Shown: positions 51,471-60,230 of the stretch, in pieces
Numbering within the stretch: position 1 is the first letter of the stretch
Layout: each line of letters opens with the position of its first letter
Source: Pseudomonas sp. 21
GTDB lineage: Bacteria; Pseudomonadota; Gammaproteobacteria; Pseudomonadales; Pseudomonadaceae
NCBI RefSeq assembly: GCF_000955805.1
Contig: NZ_JYOA01000017.1
Span: 1 to 64,000, forward strand
Reading direction: 5' to 3'
DNA length: 64,000 nt
The notes under the pieces: model-generated
Told to the model about the DNA's origin: nothing
Seen by the model: only the letters and a program-made list of their open reading frames with translations
The model's database searches: none
Made by a program: the position numbers and the translations under genes

Positions 51471-51788
51471 TACGCTGTCCTTGTGGACGAAGCCAGCTGC
51501 GCCACCCTGCTGACTTGCTTCGTAATAGTGCGCACCTGACAGGCTGGTAAAGACGAGCACTTTTGGGTGGGGCTTTTCTGCGCGCAACCGCCGCAGCAGC
51601 TCCAGCCCGCCAAGACGTGGCAGATCCAGGTCAAGGATCACTAAGTCCGGCTGCAGGCGTTGCACTAGACTCAGCGATTCCCGTCCGTCGCCAGAGATGC
51701 CGACTACCTCGTGACCGGAGCGCTCGAGCCTTTGATGTAGCGCCTCACGAATGTACGGGTGCGGATCGGCTATAACGATGCGGCTCAT
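51450..51788 (-). pseudogene. Truncated response regulator (NarL/FixJ-like receiver only)
   Basis: The 112 residues form a receiver domain with D8 (IVIADPH), phospho-acceptor D53 (LVILDLDLP), T81 (VFTSLSG) and K103 (FVHKD). In NarL/FixJ proteins the receiver is followed by a linker and a LuxR-type helix-turn-helix. Here the frame ends right after FVHKDSVG, with codons derived from a repeat element, and no helix-turn-helix is found downstream. It is therefore probably a 3'-truncated gene and not a designed single-domain receiver. Confidence 0.65.
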
Positions 51789-52102
51789 CCTTGTGTCCTA
51801 CGCGCGGCTTGCTCGCAGAAAAGCGTAGCCCACCTCTGGCAGCACCCTGAACTTCAGCGTCGTAAATCCCAAGTAGGCAAGCATCACTCCCGTTGGTGGC
51901 ATGACTGGTATCGAGAGCGTTTCGTTCAGCTCACTGTCAAGAACATCATGCCGACGGTAGCTGGTTAGACCTACATCCGACACGCTGACCGCGCTCGCCA
52001 ACAACCTCGGCGAGCGCGAGGCGTACGACGTCGTGTCGGCGCACGTACGGCGCAGCGCCTAAGGGGCCGCAGGCTCGCATAAAGAGCAGCAGTGCGGGGT
52101 GC
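51789..52102. other. Gene-poor junction with remnant reading frames
   Basis: Short frames only. One plus-strand frame (51961-52062) reads like the end of a protein (TLTALANNLGEREAYDVV...RRSA, stop) but has no start, and I cannot assign it. A 69-aa minus-strand frame (51798-52004) lacks a ribosome-binding site. This looks like a recombination scar between the truncated regulator and the 5'-less autotransporter. Confidence 0.45.
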
Positions 52103-54382
52103 AAGCCGGGCACGGTCGGCCTGAGCGCCAGCCACGTGACGGTGCAGACACTGGGAGATCACGCCAGCGGAGCCATGGTCAGCCGGCAGTACAAGAGCGA
52201 GACCGCAACGCTGGATCTCAAGGACAGCAGCATCTCCACCCAGGGCATGGGTTCCCACGGGCTGCGGGCCGAATCCGGCGGAGCATTGAGTGCGAGCAAC
52301 AGCGCCGTCAGCACGCAAGGCAAACAGGCCACTGGCGTGTTCGCCAACAACACCGCCAGCGCTCGCCTGGACGGAGTGAGCGTGAATACCCAAGGCGATT
52401 TCGGCCACGGCGTGGTGGCCCGCCAGGGTGGCAGCGTCGACGCCTAGTCTGTCGTGGTCGCCGCCCACGGCGGGCAATCGGCGGCGCTCTACGTGCAAGG
52501 CACCGATGCGCTCCCCGGGCAGGTACGCATGGACCAGGCCACGCTGGGCAACCGCGACGGTGCCACTATCGCCACGGCCGGCGTCGCGGACATCGCCCTG
52601 AGCCACAGCCTCGCCGGCGGCAGCGGCCAATGGCTGAACGTGGACAGCTCGGTGGCCAGCGATGGCACCAGCGTTCCGGACATGGGCACTGGCCAGTGGC
52701 AAGGTATCGGCAGCAGCCAGGATGCTGCCGGCCAGGCGCGCCTGGACCTGTCATCCTCCGTGGTCACCGGTACGGCGAAAACCGCCAGCGGCGCCCACTC
52801 CGACGTCACCCTGCGCGACACCAGCCTCTGGCAGCTCACCGGTGACTCCAACCTGAGCAGCCTGCACAACGAATCCAGCCTGATCGACTTCAGTTCCGAG
52901 GGTGGCTACAAGCGGCTCACCGCCAATGACTACCACGGCGCCAACGGCACCATTGCCCTGAATACCTACCTGTACAAGGACGACTCGCCGTCCGACCAGT
53001 TGGTGATCGATGGCGGCAAGGCCACCGGCGAGAGCAACCTGCGCATCAAGAATGCGGGCGGCCCCGGCGCGCTGACCGAGGGCAACGGCATCAAGGTGGT
53101 AGACGCCGTCAACGGGGGCACCACGCAAGCGGACGCCTTCCACCTGCTCAACCGGGTCAAGGCCGGCCCGTATGAGTACACGCTGCATCGCTCAAGCCTC
53201 GACGACAGCAACGGCGAAGCCTGGTACCTGCGCTCGACGACGGACGCCAACCCCGTCGATCCGGTGGACCCGGTGGATCCTGTTGATCCCGTCGACCCAG
53301 CCAATCCGGTCGATCCAGTTGATCCGGCGGACCCTGTGACACCTACTGACCCGGTCACACCAGACACCCCTGCGCCAACACCGCAAATCCCCAATTACCG
53401 TGCAGAGACCTCGCTGTACAGCGCCCTCCCCGCCATGGCGTTGAGCTACAGCCGTGCCCTGGTCGACACCCTGCACGAACGCGTCGGCGAGGAGCGGCGC
53501 AACGCCACTGATCCACTGCCCAGCGAAGATACCGACACCTACGGCCCCTCGCTCGGCTGGGGCCGGCTGATCTACCAGAAAGGCCGCGACAGCCTCCCCA
53601 GCGGCGCAGACTACGACTACCACATCCAGGCCTTCCAGGTCGGCGCCGACCTCTATCGCAACGAAGACACCGACGGCAGCACGGACCAGGCAGGGCTGTC
53701 ACTGCAGGCCGGGCGCATCAAGGGCAACGTCGATCACACCGACGGTCAGGGCGCCGGCGACGATACCCTGCGCTCCTATGGCATAGGCGGCTACTGGACC
53801 CACTTCGGCTCCAAAGGCTGGTACCTCGATGGCGTACTACAATTGAACCGCTTCGACATGCAGGCCCGCGCCAATGATGCCTACTCGCTGAAGACACGCG
53901 GGCATGGCGTCACGGCCTCGCTGGAAGCCGGCTACCCGCTCAAGCTCAACCGCGACAAGACGCTCCACCTCGAGCCCCAGGCCCAGGTGATCGCGAGCCG
54001 CCTGAAACTCGACGACGCCCATGACGATGCCGCCGATGTCCGCTTCGAAGACGTCGATTCCCTGACCGGCCGGTTGGGCGTGCGGATCGACAAGGACTGG
54101 TTCCGCACGGACGACAAAGGGCAGATCCATCGCACCAACGCCTGGGTACGTCCGAGCGTCTGGCATGAGTTCGAGGGCAAGGCCAAGACGGAGTTCTCTT
54201 CGGCCAACGGCTATATCCCCTTCGGCACCGACATGGATGGCACCTGGGGCGAACTGAACCTGGGCGTGGATTACCAGCTTAACGACAGGACGAGCGTCAC
54301 CGGCTCACTGGGATACCAGAAATCGCTCGATGGAGAAGGCCGCAGCTACGAAGGCGTACTAGGTATTAAGGTGAAGTTCTGA
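52103..54382 (+). pseudogene. Autotransporter with lost 5' end and in-frame amber codon
   Basis: From about 52109 the frame reads as a pertactin/AIDA-type passenger (GTVGLSASHVTVQTLG, then repeats of STQGMGSHGLRAESGG style). A TAG at 52445-52447 interrupts it; the next codons (SVVVAAHGGQSAALYVQG) continue the same frame and pattern. After a PVDP linker comes an intact autotransporter beta-barrel of about 300 residues ending in KVKF with terminal Phe. No signal peptide or start with a ribosome-binding site exists upstream, so the barrel cannot reach the outer membrane as encoded. Confidence 0.8.
53252..53370 (+). repeat. PVDP tandem repeat linker
   Basis: About ten copies of a 9-base unit (CCG GTG GAC / CCT GTT GAT with synonymous changes) encode Pro-Val-Asp-Pro, followed by PVTPTDP variants. 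It links passenger and barrel of the autotransporter; such repeats vary in copy number by slippage. Confidence 0.8.
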
Positions 54383-54400
54383 AAATCTACCCTCTGACCG

Positions 54401-54425
54401 ACGGGGCGCCTATAGGGCGCCCCGT
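54401..54425 (+). terminator. Hairpin after the autotransporter
   Basis: A perfect 10-bp stem (ACGGGGCGCC / GGCGCCCCGT) with TATAG loop lies 18 bases after the stop. It is followed by TAGGATCATTT without a T-run. Confidence 0.65.
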
Positions 54426-54568
54426 TAGGATCATTTATCTGCAACCTGGTGAGCGTCTTGCAAATATCCCCCACCACACGGTGTTATCAGCCTCCCTATC
54501 CCACTCATAATTCGTTCGCCCAACCCGCCATCGCGTATGCGATGCGGGTCGCCTAGAGAGAAGCAAAG

Positions 54569-54630
54569 ACGTCCGCTATGGGTCGGTAGCAGCCCCTCGT
54601 CAGAGACAGCAACCTGCCAGGAGCGGACGT
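54569..54630. repeat. Intergenic palindromic repeat, copy B (complete)
   Basis: The element is 62 bases with perfect 9-bp terminal inverted repeats (ACGTCCGCT / AGCGGACGT) and an inner TATGGGTCGGTAGCAGCC. It is the most complete copy and lies in the 372-base spacer before chrB, where I see no gene. Confidence 0.7.
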
Positions 54631-54718
54631 TCCACCACCCCTGACCCGATCCGATAACGCCCTACCACCTCGTTGCCGCACTAGGTCTCACTTTACGTAC
54701 ATGTGCAAACTGCTACTG

Positions 54719-54751
54719 TAGAGATACAAACAATTTTTGTTGTGATCTCTA
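54719..54751. promoter_or_regulatory. Inverted-repeat operator upstream of chrB
   Basis: Seven-base arms TAGAGAT / ATCTCTA flank an AT-rich centre that itself contains AAACAA / TTGTT. The right arm ends 3 bases before the chrB ATG, and no Shine-Dalgarno sequence is present. A protein bound here would block transcription or translation of chrBA, consistent with ChrB autoregulation. Confidence 0.65.
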
Positions 54752-54754
54752 TAG

Positions 54755-55693
54755 ATGAATTGGCTGCTACTGGTACTCGGATTACCTACTGCGAACGCCA
54801 CCGAACGCATGCGCGCCTGGCGAGCCCTGAAAGGCTGTGGAGCTGCTGTCCTGCGCGATGGCGTCTACCTGCTACCTGATCAGGAGGCGGGACGCGCCGC
54901 GCTGGAGGCCATCGAGCGTGACGTCCTGGCCATCAACGGCACTGCCCTTCTGTTTTCTGTCCAGGAGCCTGCCGAGCGCTTTGCCGCTCTATTTGATCGC
55001 GCCGAGGAGTACATCAAGCTTCGCGAGGAAATCTCGGCGTGCCATGCCGAGATTTCTCCCGACAACGCTCTGCAAACGGCACGTCAGGTCAGGAAGCTGC
55101 GCAAGAGCTTCGGACAGATCGTTGCCATCGACTTCTTCTCAGGTGACGCAAGGGAACAGGTCGACCTGGCATTGAAAGACCTGGAAACGGCCATCAGCCG
55201 TGCCTTGTCACCCGATGAGCCAAGCGCTCGCGAGATCCCCATCGAGCGGTTAGCTTGCGCGGACTTCCAGGGCCGCCGCTGGGCAACCCGCCGCCGTCCA
55301 TGGGTGGATCGGCTTGCCAGTGCCTGGTTGATTCGCAGATTCATCGATTCGGATGCGCAAATTCTCTGGCTGGAGTCGCCTGGTGATTGCCCGAACGATG
55401 CTCTGGGTTTCGATTTTGATGGTGCCACGTTCACCCACAACGGGCCGCGCGTCACCTTCGAAACACTGCAGGAGAGCTTCCAGCTAGAAGCCCCCGGACT
55501 CGGTCGTCTGGCCGGTCTGGTGCATTACCTTGACGTGGGCGGTGCCCAGCCCGCTGAAGCTTCCGGCATTGAGCGTGTACTGGCGGGGCTGCGCGAGAGC
55601 ATCACTGACGATGACTTGCTCCTGCAGGCGGCTGCCGGCGTATTCGACGGTTTGCTTATCGCGTTTGCGAGTGAGGAAAAGAGTAATGGCTGA
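54755..55693 (+). CDS. chrB: ChrB chromate resistance regulator
   Basis: The 312-aa protein has the ChrB N-terminal domain (WLLLVLGLPTANATERMRAWRALKGCGAAVLRDGVYLLP) and the C-terminal ChrB domain (RPWVDRLASAWLIRRFIDSDAQILWLE; FDFDGATFTHNGPRVTFETL; GLVHYLDVGG). ChrB senses chromate and derepresses chrA; the C-terminal domain has also been linked to chromate handling. It overlaps chrA by 8 bases. No Shine-Dalgarno precedes the ATG, which lies directly after an inverted repeat. Confidence 0.92.
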   Translation: MNWLLLVLGLPTANATERMRAWRALKGCGAAVLRDGVYLLPDQEAGRAALEAIERDVLAINGTALLFSVQEPAERFAALFDRAEEYIKLREEISACHAEISPDNALQTARQVRKLRKSFGQIVAIDFFSGDAREQVDLALKDLETAISRALSPDEPSAREIPIERLACADFQGRRWATRRRPWVDRLASAWLIRRFIDSDAQILWLESPGDCPNDALGFDFDGATFTHNGPRVTFETLQESFQLEAPGLGRLAGLVHYLDVGGAQPAEASGIERVLAGLRESITDDDLLLQAAAGVFDGLLIAFASEEKSNG

Positions 55694-57059
55694 AACACAC
55701 CTGGACGCGACCGATACCACCGCGAATCACGCCAGGCCGGTTGGACTGTTATCCGCCTTCCTTTTCTGGCTCAAGCTCGGGTTCATCAGCTTCGGCGGCC
55801 CCGCCGGGCAGATTTCGATCATGCACCAGGAGCTAGTCGAGCGGCGGCGCTGGATCAGCGAGCGGCGCTTCCTGCATGCACTCAACTACTGCATGTTGTT
55901 GCCTGGCCCCGAGGCTCAGCAGTTGGCCACCTACATCGGCTGGCTGATGCACCGCACCTGGGGCGGAGTGATAGCGGGCGCGCTGTTCGTGCTGCCATCG
56001 CTGTTCATCCTGATCGGTCTCTCGTGGGTGTACATCGCCTTCGGCGAAGTACCGGTCGTGGCCGGCCTCTTCTACGGCATCAAACCAGCAGTGACCGCCA
56101 TTGTCGTCCACGCCGCCCACCGTATTGGTTCACGCGCGTTGAAAAATGGCTGGTTGTGGTCCATCGCTGCAGCCTCCTTTGTCGCGATCTTTGCGCTGAA
56201 CGTCCCCTTCCCACTGATCGTCCTGGGAGCTGCCCTCCTCGGTTACATGGGTGGTCGATTACTGCCAACCAAGTTCGTTATCGGCGGGGGGCACCAGGCA
56301 GGCAAAGCCGGCTACGGACCCGCCCTGATCGATGACGACACCCCTACTCCCGATCACGCACGGTTCCGTTGGGCACGCCTGCTGCAACTGCTGCTGGTCG
56401 GCGCGGCCCTATGGCTGCTGCCGATGGGGCTGCTGACGGCCACTTTCGGCTGGCACGGGACACTCACGCAGATGGGCTGGTTCTTCACCAAGGCGGCACT
56501 GCTCACCTTTGGTGGCGCCTACGCTGTGTTGCCTTATGTCTATCAGGGCGCAGTCGGTCACTACGGCTGGCTGTCTCCAACCCAGATGATCGACGGCCTG
56601 GCCCTGGGCGAAACCACACCGGGGCCACTGATCATGGTGGTGGCTTTCGTAGGCTTCGTGGGGGGCTACGTCCAGCCGATGTTCGGCGCCGACCATCCAT
56701 TCCTGGCAGGCGCTGTCGCGGCAAGCCTCGTCACCTGGTTCACCTTCCTGCCATCGTTCCTGTTCATCCTCGCCGGCGGGCCGCTGGTGGAGTCGACGCA
56801 CAACGAACTGAAGTTCACGGCGCCGCTCACCGGTATCACCGCTGCGGTGGTGGGTGTGATCCTGAACCTGGCACTGTTCTTCGGCTACCACGTGCTCTGG
56901 CCCACCGGGTTCGAGGGGCATTTTGACTGGCCCTCGGCGCTGATCGCCCTGGCAGCCGCAATCGCCCTGTTCCGCTACAAGCGGGGTGTGATTCAGGTAC
57001 TGATAGCCTGCGCCCTTACGGGGCTGACCGTGCATATGTTCAGGGCTGGACAGGCATGA
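55686..57059 (+). CDS. chrA: ChrA chromate efflux transporter
   Basis: The 457-aa inner-membrane protein has the two homologous halves of long-chain ChrA: first half GFISFGGPAGQISIMHQELVERRRWISERRFLHALNYCMLLPGPEAQQLATYIG, second half KAALLTFGGAYAVLPYVYQGAV and GLALGETTPGPLIMVVAFVGFVGG. It expels chromate from the cytoplasm. The ATG at 55686 lies inside the chrB end, so the two are translationally coupled. Confidence 0.95.
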   Translation: MAETHLDATDTTANHARPVGLLSAFLFWLKLGFISFGGPAGQISIMHQELVERRRWISERRFLHALNYCMLLPGPEAQQLATYIGWLMHRTWGGVIAGALFVLPSLFILIGLSWVYIAFGEVPVVAGLFYGIKPAVTAIVVHAAHRIGSRALKNGWLWSIAAASFVAIFALNVPFPLIVLGAALLGYMGGRLLPTKFVIGGGHQAGKAGYGPALIDDDTPTPDHARFRWARLLQLLLVGAALWLLPMGLLTATFGWHGTLTQMGWFFTKAALLTFGGAYAVLPYVYQGAVGHYGWLSPTQMIDGLALGETTPGPLIMVVAFVGFVGGYVQPMFGADHPFLAGAVAASLVTWFTFLPSFLFILAGGPLVESTHNELKFTAPLTGITAAVVGVILNLALFFGYHVLWPTGFEGHFDWPSALIALAAAIALFRYKRGVIQVLIACALTGLTVHMFRAGQA

Positions 57060-57191
57060 CGCCCGGCGAATACCGCAGCCAGCAGGTCCATTGAAGGCGG
57101 CTGCCGGCAATCAGCTGTCGGCTTCGCCTCAGTTCGATAGCGGACGACCTCCCGCGCCGGGATTGCTGGCCGACAGACGTGCTGGCGCTGC

Positions 57192-57746
57192 TCAGCTGTC
57201 GCACGCCTTGCTGGAGCGAACCCGCCACATGCTCTGCCAGACACCGTCGCGATGCAGCAGCGCATGAACCAGCGCGGCGCCGGCATGCGCAAGGATCAAG
57301 GCGAAGAGACCGTAGGCTATCCAGCTGTGGGCGAAGCGGAGCAGGCCATAAAGGTCCGCATTGGCATCGACCAGCGGCGGCACGTGCCAGCCCGCCAAGC
57401 GCAGCGGATAACCCGCGGCGCCTTGCATGGCCCAGCCGACCAAGGGTTGCGCAATCAGCAGACCATACAGCGCAAGGTGTACCAGGCCGGCCAGGTGACG
57501 CTGCCAGGTATTCACGGATGCCGGCAGGGCCGGACGCGCCGTGACGCTGCGCACGAGCAGGCGGACGAGCAGAAGCACCAGCAAGGCCAACCCGATCTGT
57601 TTGTGCCACGCCACCAGTTGGGGCTGGCTGCCGCCGACGCTGGCAACCATCGCAACGCCGATGAACAACATGGCAATCACCAGCAAAGCCATCAAGCCAT
57701 GCAGCAGGCGAAGCAGCGGATGGAAGGAATCGACAGGCGCTTTCAC
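57192..57746 (-). CDS. Cytochrome b561-type membrane protein
   Basis: The 184-aa protein has four predicted spans with heme-ligand histidines in FHPLLRLLHGLMAL, WHKQIGLALLVLLL, HLALYGLLIAQPL and FAHSWIAYGLFALILAHAG. It moves electrons across or within the inner membrane. GTG at 57746 has GGAG 7 bases upstream and overlaps the stop of the catalase-like gene (GTGA), so it is its electron-transfer partner or at least co-translated. Confidence 0.9.
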   Translation of the reverse strand: MKAPVDSFHPLLRLLHGLMALLVIAMLFIGVAMVASVGGSQPQLVAWHKQIGLALLVLLLVRLLVRSVTARPALPASVNTWQRHLAGLVHLALYGLLIAQPLVGWAMQGAAGYPLRLAGWHVPPLVDANADLYGLLRFAHSWIAYGLFALILAHAGAALVHALLHRDGVWQSMWRVRSSKACDS

Positions 57747-58807
57747 GGTTGATCTCCCGGCTGCTGGCTGGCGGGCTGACCTTCGAAGGTCCGGCGCCGA
57801 TAGGACTGTGCATAGGCCGATGAGCGTGCGCGCAGGATGGCGTCGCCGCTGGGCTCCACGCCATCGGGCAGGATCAGCGGGTCGAAATTGAAGCCGTAGC
57901 AGTCGCCTTCCAGCTGTGCGCGCGCCTGCTCAATCACCAGGTTTCCGGCTTCCAACTGCGTGCGCTCGGCAGGCCACGCATGGGTCGGATCGTTCACCGC
58001 ATCACCGCTGTCCGCCAGGGTGAATCGCCACGTCCAGCGCAGCGGGCCGGACTTCAGACGCTGCAGCAGGTCCTGCTGCAAGGCATCGTCAGCCACGCCC
58101 TGAGAGCCGAGTGGCGTAGCGGCCAGTTGCGGCACCATCGACCATCGCACCGCATGGCGCTGACCTTGCGCATCGACTAGGACGAAGGCGTTGATGCTGT
58201 TGTACGCCGTGCTGGCGAAGCTGTCGCTCGGCCGGTACGCGGCCGCCCAGGCACGAAACTCGGCGCTTTCGGGGTGTGCATCGAAGAATTGCTTGACCCG
58301 CACGGGGTCGTTTTTGCCTGTCCCCGGGTCCGGCCGCATGGCACCCAGTTGCTCGTAGAAATCCTCCGGCGTGCGTACCGCGAGCACCGGCGGATTGTTC
58401 ATCGCCATGCGCCACTGCTGGCCATCGGGCTGGCGCAGCAGGAGCGCCATGCTGCGCACAGGTACGCTGGTGTCCGCGGCATGGGGATTTCCCGCGCCTA
58501 CCGAGAGCCGCCCCAGCACCGGTACCCGCCCTGCTCGCAGCAGCGCTGCCCGCGACAGCGGCGCCACGTCGCCGCTCACTTCGAGATAGCCGCTAAAGCA
58601 GATCCCACGCGGATGGGCGCGGCGGTATCCGGGGTGGACGCCGGCGTTGGCCTCCATCCGATCGATCAGTTGAGCGCTGGTGAGGCGGTCGGCTCCAAGC
58701 CAGCCGGCGCTCCAGGCGAACAGGCCGATGGCGCCGCACAGGGCGCCGGCAATGCACGCGCTGCGCAACAGGCGTTGGTTTCGGGTCAGGGACAGATCGT
58801 GGGCCAT
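57743..58807 (-). CDS. Catalase-related peroxidase (SrpA/mini-catalase type)
   Basis: This protein of about 354 aa matches the short catalase-like family: VHPGYRRAHPRGICFSGYLE (containing the distal-His region), NNPPVLAVRTPEDFYEQLGAM, TAYNSINAFVLVDAQGQRHAVRWSMVPQ (proximal-side pattern) and FNFDPLILPDGVEPSGDAILRARSSAYAQSYRRR. An N-terminal membrane anchor (SACIAGALCGAIGLFAWSAG) would place it in the periplasm. No ATG has a good ribosome-binding site; 58837 and 58870 are alternatives. A CATTATCTATACA element overlaps the upstream edge. Confidence 0.85.
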   Translation of the reverse strand: MAHDLSLTRNQRLLRSACIAGALCGAIGLFAWSAGWLGADRLTSAQLIDRMEANAGVHPGYRRAHPRGICFSGYLEVSGDVAPLSRAALLRAGRVPVLGRLSVGAGNPHAADTSVPVRSMALLLRQPDGQQWRMAMNNPPVLAVRTPEDFYEQLGAMRPDPGTGKNDPVRVKQFFDAHPESAEFRAWAAAYRPSDSFASTAYNSINAFVLVDAQGQRHAVRWSMVPQLAATPLGSQGVADDALQQDLLQRLKSGPLRWTWRFTLADSGDAVNDPTHAWPAERTQLEAGNLVIEQARAQLEGDCYGFNFDPLILPDGVEPSGDAILRARSSAYAQSYRRRTFEGQPASQQPGDQP

Positions 58808-58867
58808 GGCGTGGTTATCGGCAGACTGGGGAATCATTGCGCGCACTGGCGGAATGAGCGAGCGCGA

Positions 58868-58880
58868 CATTATCTATACA
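58868..58880. promoter_or_regulatory. CATTATCTATACA element, first copy
   Basis: A 13-base sequence repeated exactly at 59025. Read on the minus strand it gives TGTATAGATAATG at the front of the catalase-like gene. The shared element in a divergent region suggests one regulator for both transcripts. Confidence 0.5.
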
Positions 58881-59024
58881 AAAATCAACTTATGCACACA
58901 ATTCTACGCAAGAGTTGTATGCACAGGGTTCCGTCATGCCTGGTAGCAGTGCTGTGAACGTCGGTTTGGGGCGCTCGCACCCGGTGCTTACCCCTGGGGC
59001 AGAAAGCCAGAGCGGCCATTCATC

Positions 59025-59056
59025 CATTATCTATACATATTGTATTTTTTGTACAA
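59025..59056. promoter_or_regulatory. CATTATCTATACA element, second copy, with TTGTACAA palindrome
   Basis: The 13-base element (59025-59037) overlaps an ATACA-TGTAT inverted repeat (59033-59045) and is followed by TTGTACAA (59049-59056). TGTATA/TGTACA-like motifs are the style of MerR/LitR-type sites upstream of light-responsive genes. It lies 32-63 bases before the chalcone-isomerase-like gene. Confidence 0.5.
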
Positions 59057-59087
59057 ATATTAAGGTCAGTATTCATAGGCCGATGTC

Positions 59088-59630
59088 ATGCGCGTTCCGA
59101 CCTGTCCCTTTTCTCTCTGTCTGGCACTCACCCTACTCTGTGGTCTGTGGGCCTCGCCGGGCAGCGCCGACTGGCGCAACGAAATCCCGGGAGCCACGCA
59201 GGTTGGTCAGGGCCAGTTCACCTGGCTCGGCTTCGTGGTGTACGAGGCGCATCTCTGGAGCGCCGGCGCACTCTCAGGCTGGGCGCAGGCCTTCGCGCTG
59301 GAGCTGGTCTATCGGCGCGCGCTGTCGCAGGACACCCTGGTGCAGGCCAGCCTCGACGAAATGCGCCGCCTGGGCAGCGACGACGAAGCCCAACTGGCGG
59401 GCTGGGCACGCGAGATGCGCCAGGCCTTCGTCGATGTGCAGCCCGGGCAACGGATCACCGGGGTCTATCTGCCCGGCGTGGGCTGCCGCTTCTATGTCGA
59501 CGGCAGGCTTCGCCATGCGGTGAGCGACGCCCGCTTCGCCCGGGCGTTCTTTTCCATCTGGCTGGACCCGCGCACGCGCAATCCCGAACTGCGCCGGGAC
59601 CTGCTGGGCCTGAGCGGAGAGCAACCATGA
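59088..59630 (+). CDS. Chalcone-isomerase-like secreted protein
   Basis: The 180-aa protein has a signal peptide (LCLALTLLCGLWASPGSA, cleavage before DWRNEIPGA) and the chalcone-isomerase-like fold pattern (VYEAHLWSAG; ALELVYRRALSQDTLVQASLDEMRRLG; ITGVYLPGVGCRFYVDGRLRHAV; FFSIWLDPRTRNPELRRDLLG). Bacterial members are periplasmic and of unknown ligand, possibly fatty acid. Its stop overlaps the next start (ATGA at 59627). Confidence 0.85.
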   Translation: MRVPTCPFSLCLALTLLCGLWASPGSADWRNEIPGATQVGQGQFTWLGFVVYEAHLWSAGALSGWAQAFALELVYRRALSQDTLVQASLDEMRRLGSDDEAQLAGWAREMRQAFVDVQPGQRITGVYLPGVGCRFYVDGRLRHAVSDARFARAFFSIWLDPRTRNPELRRDLLGLSGEQP

Positions 59631-60181
59631 ACCTCACGATGCGCCTGTTCCTGATCATCGCCAGCCTGCTGCTGGGCAGCTGCGGCAATGTCGGCGTCGA
59701 ACACTATGCCAAGGAGCGCCCGAGCCTGGACCTGCCGGTATTCTTCGCCGGCCCGGTGAAAGCCTGGGGCATCTTCCAGAAACCCTCGGGCGAAGTGGTC
59801 AAGCGCTTCGCGGTGGACATCACCAGCCGCCGCGAAGGCGAGCGACTGATCCTCGATGAGCGTTTCCTCTACAGCGACGGTACGCGCCAGCAGCGCGTCT
59901 GGACCCTGACCCCCGACGGCACCGGACGCTGGCGGGGACGCGCCGCCGACGTGGTGGGCGAAGCCACCGGAGAAGTCGCCGGCAACGCACTGCGCTGGCG
60001 CTACCGCCTGAACCTGGAAGTTGACGGCACCACCTGGGAAGTGAGCTTCGACGACTGGATGTACCTCATGGACGACGACACGCTGATCAACCGCTCCAGC
60101 ATGCGCAAGTTCGGTGTCGAACTCGGGCAGGTGACCTTGTTCTTCCGCCGAGAGGGCGCCGCGGATCCCAGCAGAAGCTGA
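59627..60181 (+). CDS. DUF3833-family lipoprotein
   Basis: The 184-aa protein has a lipobox (IASLLLGSCG) and the DUF3833 pattern: FFAGPVKAWGIFQKPSGEVVKRFAVDI, then LDERFLYSDGTRQQRVWTL and the ending DDDTLINRSSMRKFGVELGQVTLFFRR. It probably sits in the periplasmic or outer-membrane leaflet, and it recurs with phr and cfa in Pseudomonas light-stress clusters. Function is unknown. Confidence 0.87.
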   Translation: MNLTMRLFLIIASLLLGSCGNVGVEHYAKERPSLDLPVFFAGPVKAWGIFQKPSGEVVKRFAVDITSRREGERLILDERFLYSDGTRQQRVWTLTPDGTGRWRGRAADVVGEATGEVAGNALRWRYRLNLEVDGTTWEVSFDDWMYLMDDDTLINRSSMRKFGVELGQVTLFFRREGAADPSRS

Positions 60182-60230
60182 GGCAGGCGCACACCTTTAT
60201 TCCGACGGCCGTGCCGGCCAGGAGTACTCC

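Noticed and set aside
51798-52004. A 69-aa minus-strand frame upstream of the truncated response regulator
   Set aside because: No ribosome-binding site, no family, and it lies in a rearranged junction; kept only as part of the remnant region.
53252-53370. Tandem repeats considered as a CRISPR-like array
   Set aside because: The units are 9 bases, contiguous and in frame, encoding PVDP; there are no unique spacers.
51342-54754. Search for insertion sequences or integrase genes at the decayed region
   Set aside because: No transposase or integrase motif and no target-site duplication could be seen; only short palindromic repeats are present.
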